Shown here one piece after another: positions 6,042 to 10,651 of a stretch of DNA of 10,651 bases. Below the pieces are notes generated by a model that saw nothing but the letters and a program-made list of their open reading frames with translations, did no database searches and was not told the origin of the DNA. Numbering within the stretch: the first letter of the stretch is position 1; each line of letters begins with the position of its first letter. The DNA is from Myxococcales bacterium (GTDB lineage: Bacteria > Myxococcota > Polyangia > Fen-1088). The DNA is taken from the NCBI GenBank assembly GCA_003155465.1, contig PMCR01000095.1, positions 1 through 10,651 of the forward strand, given 5' to 3'. The position numbers and the translations under genes are program-made.

Positions 6042-6494
6042 ATGGATACGCGGTGGCCGCTCTTGCTGCTCTTCTTCCTTCTGGTCGGCGGTTGCTTTCA
6101 GCAGGACAAGAACCGCACCAGCCAGCTCCTGCCGCTCGACTATCAGCAGAGCTACTCCCTGGTGCGAGGGTGCCGGCTCATCCGCGGGCACGACGCGAAC
6201 TCGATTGTTGTTCTTGCCAACGCCGAGGCAAGGGCGGACTACGTCGCGGGGAACAGCCCGCTTCCGCAGGGTAGCGTGATCGTGGCGGTGGAATCCGACA
6301 AGACGGACTGTTCGAGCGTCACAGGCTTCACCCTCATGTTCAAGGACGTAAAGGGCTACGACCCCACGGCGGCCGACTGGCACTGGCAGCGGCTGGATGA
6401 CCTGCGCAATGTCTTGGATGACGGGCGTGTGCAGGCGTGTATCGGCTGCCACGCCCAGTGCCAACGGGTCGACTATACCTGCTCGCCGCCCTAA
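6042..6494 (+). CDS. Cytochrome P460-like heme lipoprotein
   Basis: A 150-residue predicted lipoprotein. ATG 6042 begins MDTRWPLLLLFFLLVGGC, a compact signal peptide with lipobox VGGC (lipidated Cys18); the residue after Cys is Phe, not Asp. The frame is open further upstream, but the signal peptide decides this start. The mature part follows the cytochrome P460 pattern: LPLDYQQSYSL near the front, a segment FPxG-like (PLPQGSVIVAVE), a VKGYDP element, DWHWQRLDD, then the C-terminal heme c motif CIGCH (Cys133, Cys136, His137). Members of that family bind a single c-type heme in the periplasm; some oxidise hydroxylamine, but most short lipoprotein forms have no known substrate. Extra cysteines (140, 147 and two earlier) may form disulfides. 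The stop TAA overlaps the recD2 start as TAATG, so the two are translated together. Confidence 0.8.
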   Translation: MDTRWPLLLLFFLLVGGCFQQDKNRTSQLLPLDYQQSYSLVRGCRLIRGHDANSIVVLANAEARADYVAGNSPLPQGSVIVAVESDKTDCSSVTGFTLMFKDVKGYDPTAADWHWQRLDDLRNVLDDGRVQACIGCHAQCQRVDYTCSPP

Positions 6495-8725
6495 TGGATC
6501 TGTTCGACCGATCGGCCGGCAAGCGCCCCGGCAGCGCACAGGAAGAGATCCTGGAAGGCACAATCGAGCGCATCGTGTTCTCGGGCGGCGGCGGCGAATT
6601 CACCGTGGCACGCCTTTCGCGCGACGGCGCAGCGGAGCCCACGACCGTGGTAGGCAGCCTGCTGGGTCTGCCCCAAGGCGCGCGCCTGCGTCTGCGCGGC
6701 TACTTCGAAAGCAACCCGCGCTTTGGCCGTCAGTTTCGCGTGCAAAGCTACACCGAGCTGTCGCCCGAGACGCTGGCAGGGATTCGCCGCTACCTGGGCG
6801 CGGGGCTGGTCAAGGGCATCGGGCCAGAATTCGCCGGCCGCATCGTCGAGCGCTTCGGCATCCGCACCCTGGAGATCCTGGATGCACAGCCGGAACGGAT
6901 CCGCGAGGTGCCAGGTATCGGCCGCTGTCGCGCGGAGGCCATTCATAGGGCCTGGACTTCGCAGCGCCGCTTGCGCGAGGTCATGGTCTTTCTGCAGGGC
7001 TACGGCGTCTCCCCAGCTTTTGCCGCGCGTATCTACAAACGCTATGGCCCGGCGACCATCGCGTGTGTGCGCGAGAATCCCTTCCGCCTGGCCTTCGACG
7101 TGTGGGGGATCGGTTTCCTGTCGGCGGATCGTCTGGCGGCGGCGCTGGGCATCGCGCGCGATTCGGATGTGCGCGTGCAGGCCGGCGTGCGCCACGCACT
7201 CGACGAAGCGGGCGGGCTGGGCCATGTGTTCCTGCCGCGCAGTCGCCTAGTGGAAGAGGCGGCCAAGCTGCTGGAAGTCGAGCCCGCTCTGGTAGAAGCG
7301 GCCGTGGATCGCCTGGGCCGCGCGGGCGACGTGGCCATCGAGAGCACGCCGGAAGGTGCGGCGGTGTTCGAGGTGGGGCTCTTTCGCGCCGAGGTGGCGG
7401 CCGCCGCGGGTCTGCTGCGCCTGCTCCGTTCTCGGGGCAAACCGTTGCGCCTCGACGCCGGCCGCGCCATTGTTCGCTACCAGGCCGAAGCCCGCATCAC
7501 GCTCGCGCCCCAGCAAGCCGAAGCCGTGCGTCGCGCGTTCCACGAGCCGGTGCTGGTGATCACGGGCGGTCCGGGCGTGGGCAAGACCACCATCGTGCGC
7601 GGGATCGTCAACACCCTTCTGCGCCAGGGGCTGACCGTGGCCATGGCTGCCCCCACCGGGCGGGCGGCCAAGCGCCTGCAAGAGGCGACCGGTCAGCCGG
7701 CCGCGACCCTGCACCGGCTGCTGGAATGGCGTCCTGCGGACGGCGTGTTCGGTCGCAATGTGTCCCGGCCGTTGCCAGCGGATCTGTTGGTGGTCGACGA
7801 AGCCTCCATGATCGACATCCGCCTCATGGCCGATCTGCTGTCGGCGCTGGCCGACGGCACCCGCTTGGTGCTGGTGGGCGATGTCGACCAGCTTCCTTCG
7901 GTCGGGCCGGGCATGGTTCTACGCGACGTGATCGCTTCGGGCCGCGTGCCCTTCGTTCGGCTGACCGAGATCTTTCGTCAAGCGGCCGCCAGCCTGATCG
8001 TGACCAACGCCCACCGCATCCACGACGGGGTGGACCCCGAACTGGGCGCGCCACCCGCGCAAGGGCCAGCCGCGGATCAGCGCGACTTCTTCTTCATCGA
8101 GGACGACGATCCAGCCCACGCGGCCGAGACCATCCGCGATCTGGTAACCACACGTCTTCCGCGCCGTTATGGTTTCTCCCCGCGCGACATTCAGGTGCTG
8201 ACACCCATGCACCGGGGCGAGCTGGGCGCCACGACGCTCAACCGCCTTCTGCAAGACGCGATCACGCCGGGCCGGCCCGAACTGCGCAGCGGGGCGCGCG
8301 TGTTTCGCGTCGGCGATCGGGTGATGCAGATGCGCAACAACTACGACCGTGACGTGTACAACGGCGACGTGGGCGAAGTCCTGCGGGTGGCGGGCGGCTC
8401 CGGCGAGGCGAGCGAAGGCCAGCAGGCCGTGGTCCGTTTCGACGAGCGCGAAGTGAGCTACCCGACCGACGACCTGGACGAGCTGACCCTGGCCTACGCC
8501 GCGACCGTGCACAAGTCGCAAGGCTCCGAGTATCCGGCGGTAATCGTGCCGGTGCACACCCAGCACTACGTGATGCTCCAGCGCAGCCTGCTCTACACGG
8601 CCGTCACGCGCGGCAAGAAACTGGTGGTGCTGATTGGCTCACGCAAGGCCCTGCGCATCGCCGTGGCCAACGCCGAGGTGGCCGCGCGCTGCTCACGGTT
8701 GGCTGACCGATTGGTGGCGGGGTAG
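6494..8725 (+). CDS. recD2: RecD2-type ATP-dependent 5'-3' DNA helicase
   Basis: A 743-residue SF1B helicase of the RecD2 (RecD-like) subgroup, which unwinds DNA 5' to 3' and acts in repair and replication-fork handling in bacteria without needing RecB and RecC. Order: an N-terminal OB-like domain about 1-95; tandem helix-hairpin-helix motifs (VKGIGPEFAGRIV, then VPGIGRCRAEAI) about 105-150; a further helical region to about 335; then the helicase core. Visible motifs: Q-like LAPQQAEAV, Walker A GGPGVGKTT (358-366, Lys364), Walker B VVDEAS (Asp435, Glu436), motif III LVGDVDQLPSVGPG, motif V TVHKSQGSEY (Lys674), motif VI YTAVTRG (701-707, Arg706). Length and motifs are complete, so it should be active. 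ATG 6494 shares a base with the preceding TAA; there is no Shine-Dalgarno, so translation likely depends on coupling. The caspase-like gene follows 11 bases after its stop. Confidence 0.95.
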   Translation: MDLFDRSAGKRPGSAQEEILEGTIERIVFSGGGGEFTVARLSRDGAAEPTTVVGSLLGLPQGARLRLRGYFESNPRFGRQFRVQSYTELSPETLAGIRRYLGAGLVKGIGPEFAGRIVERFGIRTLEILDAQPERIREVPGIGRCRAEAIHRAWTSQRRLREVMVFLQGYGVSPAFAARIYKRYGPATIACVRENPFRLAFDVWGIGFLSADRLAAALGIARDSDVRVQAGVRHALDEAGGLGHVFLPRSRLVEEAAKLLEVEPALVEAAVDRLGRAGDVAIESTPEGAAVFEVGLFRAEVAAAAGLLRLLRSRGKPLRLDAGRAIVRYQAEARITLAPQQAEAVRRAFHEPVLVITGGPGVGKTTIVRGIVNTLLRQGLTVAMAAPTGRAAKRLQEATGQPAATLHRLLEWRPADGVFGRNVSRPLPADLLVVDEASMIDIRLMADLLSALADGTRLVLVGDVDQLPSVGPGMVLRDVIASGRVPFVRLTEIFRQAAASLIVTNAHRIHDGVDPELGAPPAQGPAADQRDFFFIEDDDPAHAAETIRDLVTTRLPRRYGFSPRDIQVLTPMHRGELGATTLNRLLQDAITPGRPELRSGARVFRVGDRVMQMRNNYDRDVYNGDVGEVLRVAGGSGEASEGQQAVVRFDEREVSYPTDDLDELTLAYAATVHKSQGSEYPAVIVPVHTQHYVMLQRSLLYTAVTRGKKLVVLIGSRKALRIAVANAEVAARCSRLADRLVAG

Positions 8726-8736
8726 CCGAATCAATC

Positions 8737-10617
8737 ATGGTGCGACTCCTTCTGCTTGCGCCGTTTCTGTTCGCCGCCGCGCCCGTGCGCGCGGCCGAGC
8801 CGGTGGCGCCGGAAGGCCTGCATGTCCTCATGATCAACGGGGGCGGCGATCGAGAGAACAACTTCGCCTCGCACCTTTCGCATCTGCGCCAGCTTGCCGG
8901 CTTGCTTGAGCGCGCCCAGGTGCCCCGCGATCACGTCACCGTCCTGGCCAGCGACGGCAGCAACCCGGCGCCCGATCTGGCCGTGCGCGGGCCCGAGCCC
9001 GAGGGAATTTGGCTGCTCGAAGGGACGGCGCTGGGCGATCTTCTGCGCCACACCACGAGTTTCGAGAATTCCACCCTCGCCGGCTACAGCTTGCGGCCCG
9101 CCACCCGGGCCGAGTTGGGCCGCGTGTTCGGCGAGCTGGGAGAACGGCTGCGGCCTGGTGACACCCTGCTGGTGTTCGTCACCGACCACGGCACATCCAA
9201 TCCGCGCGACCCGCTCGACAACCGCATCACGCTCTGGGGAGCGCATGAGTCGCTCTCGGTGCGCGCTCTGCGCGGGCTGCTCGCGGGCTTGCCCGCCCAG
9301 GTGCGCGTGGTGTCGCTCATGTCCCAGTGCTTTTCCGGCGGCTTCGCCTATCTGTACGATCTGCGCGCGCGCGACCGTCTCCCGTCGGGGGCGGCCTGCG
9401 GCTACTTCTCGTCCACCGCCGACCGGCCTGCCTACGGCTGCTATCCCGAGGTGCGTGGGGTCGAGGCGGTGGGGCATGGCTTCGAGTTCTTGCAGGCGCT
9501 GTCCCACCGGGGTCGCTTTGCCGCCGCCCATGACAGCGTTGTGCTTGCGGATCAAAGTCCGGACGTGCCTCTGCGCAGTTCGGAGGTATTTCTCGACGAG
9601 CTCTTGCTGCGCGTGGCGCGCGCACAGCGGGCGGACGGGAATAGGTTCGTCGACGAAGTCTTGCGCAAGGCTTGGGCGGGCGAAGGCTTTGCGTCCGAGC
9701 GCGAGAGGGTCCAACGCCTGGCGCTGCAGTACGGCCTGTCGCGCCTGCGCGAGCCCAGCCTGGCCGAGATCAACCGGCGCGGCGACGAGCTCGCCGCGTT
9801 TCTCGACGGGCTTGAGGCGCACGCCAAGGTCTGGGCAACTGCGCTTGGCGATTTCAATCAGGCGCACCTGGATGCGTTCCTGGCCGCGCGGCCGGGCCTG
9901 GCTGCGCGCCTGGCCTTGCCGGCCTTGCGCAAGCTGGAACCGGCCGAGCGGCGCAGGTTGGCCGTCGAGCTTTTGCGCGAACTCGTACCCCTGATTGAGG
10001 CCGACGGGAAGCAGTTCCCGCGCCTGCAGCGCCTCATCGATGCCACCGCCGGCCTTGACGAGATCGCTTACCGGGCCGAGGTGCGGCTGGCCGCTCTTCT
10101 GCGCATGCGCACGCTCTTGCTCGACGTCGCCGGTCGCTACTACCTGCAGACCCAGACGAGTCATGTTGGATCAAAGGAAGCGGCGGCCTTTGCCGCGCTG
10201 GAGAAGTGCGAGGATCTCGACCTCAAGCTGGCGCCGGTGGCTGGTCTGGCCAGCTCCACGTTGAAGCCGGCCTTGCCCGCGCTGGACACCGACCGACAGA
10301 CGGCCGCCCGGGTGCAACCGGCATGGCTGGGCTTCGTGTTCGCGCCAGTTTCTTCGGCCCGCCGCAAGCGACTGGGTCTTCCCGACGGGGCAGTGCGCGT
10401 GGTGTCGGTGGTCGCGAATTCACCGGCGAGCCGCGCCGGGCTGCGGCCGGGCGACATCTTGCTCGGGGCCGCTGGTCAGCCACTTACCAGCCAGAACCCG
10501 GTGCGGCCGGCCGTGGTGCTGGCGTCCATCGGCGTCGAGTGGCCGCTCGACCTGCAGCGCGGATCGACAAGACTGGTGTTGCGGGTAGTGCCGGAACCAA
10601 CGCCCAAGGGCCGCTAG
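8737..10617 (+). CDS. Secreted caspase-like (clan CD) cysteine peptidase with C-terminal PDZ domain
   Basis: A 626-residue predicted periplasmic or secreted protein. Residues 1-19 are a signal peptide (cleavage after VRA). Residues about 28-270 look like a caspase/legumain fold: strand LHVLMINGGGD, a helix with NNFASHLSHLRQLAGLL, strand HVTVLASDG, then strand LLVFVTDHGT with the probable catalytic His151, and strand VRVVSLMSQCFSGGF with the probable nucleophile Cys198. The 47-residue His-Cys spacing and the 'DHG' and 'QC.SGG' patterns are those of clan CD (C13/C14) peptidases. Residues about 270-520 are mostly helical and unrecognised. Residues about 529-622 form a PDZ domain: the LGF loop (531-533) and SPASRAGLRPGDI (562-574). 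Such fusion suggests that peptide binding recruits or regulates the protease; substrate and cleavage specificity cannot be read. The gene is last in the likely operon with recD2. No strong Shine-Dalgarno precedes ATG 8737. Only 34 bases follow the stop, with no terminator seen. Confidence 0.85.
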   Translation: MVRLLLLAPFLFAAAPVRAAEPVAPEGLHVLMINGGGDRENNFASHLSHLRQLAGLLERAQVPRDHVTVLASDGSNPAPDLAVRGPEPEGIWLLEGTALGDLLRHTTSFENSTLAGYSLRPATRAELGRVFGELGERLRPGDTLLVFVTDHGTSNPRDPLDNRITLWGAHESLSVRALRGLLAGLPAQVRVVSLMSQCFSGGFAYLYDLRARDRLPSGAACGYFSSTADRPAYGCYPEVRGVEAVGHGFEFLQALSHRGRFAAAHDSVVLADQSPDVPLRSSEVFLDELLLRVARAQRADGNRFVDEVLRKAWAGEGFASERERVQRLALQYGLSRLREPSLAEINRRGDELAAFLDGLEAHAKVWATALGDFNQAHLDAFLAARPGLAARLALPALRKLEPAERRRLAVELLRELVPLIEADGKQFPRLQRLIDATAGLDEIAYRAEVRLAALLRMRTLLLDVAGRYYLQTQTSHVGSKEAAAFAALEKCEDLDLKLAPVAGLASSTLKPALPALDTDRQTAARVQPAWLGFVFAPVSSARRKRLGLPDGAVRVVSVVANSPASRAGLRPGDILLGAAGQPLTSQNPVRPAVVLASIGVEWPLDLQRGSTRLVLRVVPEPTPKGR

Positions 10618-10651
10618 AGCGCCGAACGGTTTGACGGACCGAGTGAAATTG

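Noticed and set aside
8731..10164. A 477-codon open frame on the minus strand
   Set aside because: Antisense to the caspase-like gene, which has a signal peptide, catalytic motifs and PDZ domain in its own frame.

Overview
The window is high-GC bacterial DNA densely packed with genes. The contents point to a Gram-negative bacterium: a PBP1A-type peptidoglycan synthase, two predicted lipoproteins, and a c-type (P460-like) heme lipoprotein. RecD2 in place of a RecBCD-style RecD, a secreted caspase-like/PDZ protein, a DUF763 remnant and the proline/alanine-rich lipoprotein together suggest Myxococcota or a related deltaproteobacterial lineage. That placement is inference; there is no rRNA or other phylogenetic marker here.

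Left part (1-1388): the 5' end of an OsmC/Ohr-family gene runs off the left edge on the minus strand. It is divergent from a 336-residue helical protein of unknown function on the plus strand. The latter converges on the penicillin-binding protein gene, and the palindrome CTAG at 1385-1388 supplies the stop codons of both.

Middle left (1385-5346, minus strand): a probable two-gene operon. A 439-residue putative lipoprotein with an internal transmembrane helix and a beta-rich C-terminus lies 20 bases upstream of a class A penicillin-binding protein of the PBP1A type. The arrangement raises the possibility that the lipoprotein is a partner of the synthase, but there is no sequence evidence for that beyond position.

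Middle (5347-6041): a divergent intergenic region holds the best promoter in the window (TTGTGC, 17 bases, TATAAT). A stem-loop follows it in the predicted 5' leader, then a 102-residue protein of unknown function. Directly after its stop is a short broken remnant that resembles the N-terminus of a DUF763 protein in two different frames.

Right part (6042-10617, plus strand): a tightly packed probable operon. It encodes a 150-residue cytochrome P460-like lipoprotein with a CxxCH heme motif, the RecD2 helicase (start overlapping the previous stop by one base, TAATG), and a 626-residue secreted protein. The last has a caspase/legumain-type His-Cys dyad at its N-terminal side and a PDZ domain at its C-terminus, and is the most unusual gene in the window. 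No tRNA, rRNA, CRISPR array, transposase or integrase was seen.
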